64,000 nt of DNA, taken from positions 62,001-126,000 of the forward strand of contig JADJDU010000003.1 of NCBI GenBank assembly GCA_016702505.1, given 5' to 3'. A program made the translations under genes and the position numbers. This stretch comes from Microthrixaceae bacterium. GTDB taxonomy: Bacteria; Actinomycetota; Acidimicrobiia; Acidimicrobiales; Iamiaceae. The notes under the pieces were generated by a model. That model did no database searches. It was not told the DNA's origin and saw only the letters and a list, made by a program, of their open reading frames with translations. Of the stretch, positions 63,825 to 64,000 are shown piece after piece; the first letter of the stretch is position 1, and every line of letters starts with the position of its first letter.

Positions 63825-63872
63825 CTACGGATCAAAAGGCTGGGGGTTCGAGTCCCATGCCCCAAGTCGCCA
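63821..63872 (+). tRNA. tRNA-Arg(ACG)-like 3' remnant, possible attachment site
   Basis: Starts in the anticodon stem (CTGA), loop CTACGGA with anticodon ACG, then TCAAAAGG, then T loop GGGTTCGAGTCCC, ending in CGCCA. The D arm and acceptor 5' strand are missing, and the outer T-stem and acceptor pairs do not form, so this is not a working tRNA. Such half-tRNAs commonly mark integration ends. It begins exactly at the stop codon of the preceding gene. Confidence 0.4.
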
Positions 63873-63910
63873 AGGAACGAGGCTGGCAGCGTGGTCCTAC
63901 CCTTTCGACC

Positions 63911-64000
63911 ATGACCCGGTACGCGGCGCTGCTTCGGGGCGTGAGCCCGATGAACTGCAAGATGGACACACTCGCCAGAGCCTTCACCGCTGCGGGGTTC
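63911..64000 (+). CDS. DUF1697 family protein, N-terminal part
   Basis: The first 30 residues (MTRYAALLRGVSPMNCKMDT, then LARAFTAAGF) match the start of DUF1697 proteins (MTRYVALLRGINVGG-type). The gene runs off the right edge. Function of the family is unknown. Confidence 0.75.
   Translation, partial: MTRYAALLRGVSPMNCKMDTLARAFTAAGF

Noticed and set aside
63821..63872. Functional tRNA gene
   Set aside because: Lacks D arm and 5' acceptor strand and has broken T-stem pairs; kept only as a remnant.

Overview
The window is GC-rich DNA from an actinobacterium. The WhiB regulator, SenX3/RegX3-type phosphate control, a CysO-like sulfur carrier, glucosyl-3-phosphoglycerate synthase, the actinobacterial type of HemQ, and an FHA-FtsK/WXG100 pair all point that way. 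The long secreted proteins with VGYF and DUF4214 modules make me favour a member of Acidimicrobiia; that class assignment is inference. No rRNA, complete tRNA or CRISPR array was seen.

Layout. 1-2558: the end of a DUF2342 zincin-like protein and an MFS transporter. 2786-20139: an accessory island, almost all on the minus strand, built around Rhs/YD-repeat toxins. It holds one full-length secreted Rhs gene (14620-20139) with its own C-terminal tip and membrane immunity candidate (14369-14632). A second, decayed copy of the same core (7047-11568) carries a different tip and a different membrane immunity candidate (6680-7054). A third, core-less tip (3262-3765) is followed by a soluble immunity candidate (2786-3226). 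Insertion sequences separate these cassettes: an IS256-family element interrupted by an IS110 element, an ISL3 remnant, a second IS110, and a fragment of a molybdopterin oxidoreductase.

20260-30842: a one-strand phosphate island running ppk-nudix, pstS2, pstS1, pstC, pstA, pstB, phoU, senX3-like kinase, regX3-like regulator. PHO-box-like direct repeats lie in front of both pstS genes. The genes together capture phosphate, sense it and store it as polyphosphate.

30912-35375: a YedY-like molybdoenzyme, an HtrA protease, WhiB and small unknowns. 35487-44328: a plus-strand, mostly overlapping operon for a surface polysaccharide (trypsin-DUF4214, GT2, kinase-like protein, flippase, Wzz-like protein, polymerase/ligase, sulfotransferase). 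It is followed by a large modular lipoprotein and, convergent across a strong terminator, a GH16 lipoprotein glycanase.

48593-57526: LarE, HemQ, an FHA-FtsK ATPase with a WXG100 protein (a minimal type VII-like module), GroEL behind two CIRCE operators, and a CysO-like carrier. 57674-64000: GpgS, a NERD-like protein, a zinc-ribbon protein, a Baeyer-Villiger-type monooxygenase, an aldehyde dehydrogenase, a phosphotransferase whose stop codon lies in a tRNA-Arg-like 3' remnant, and the start of a DUF1697 gene.
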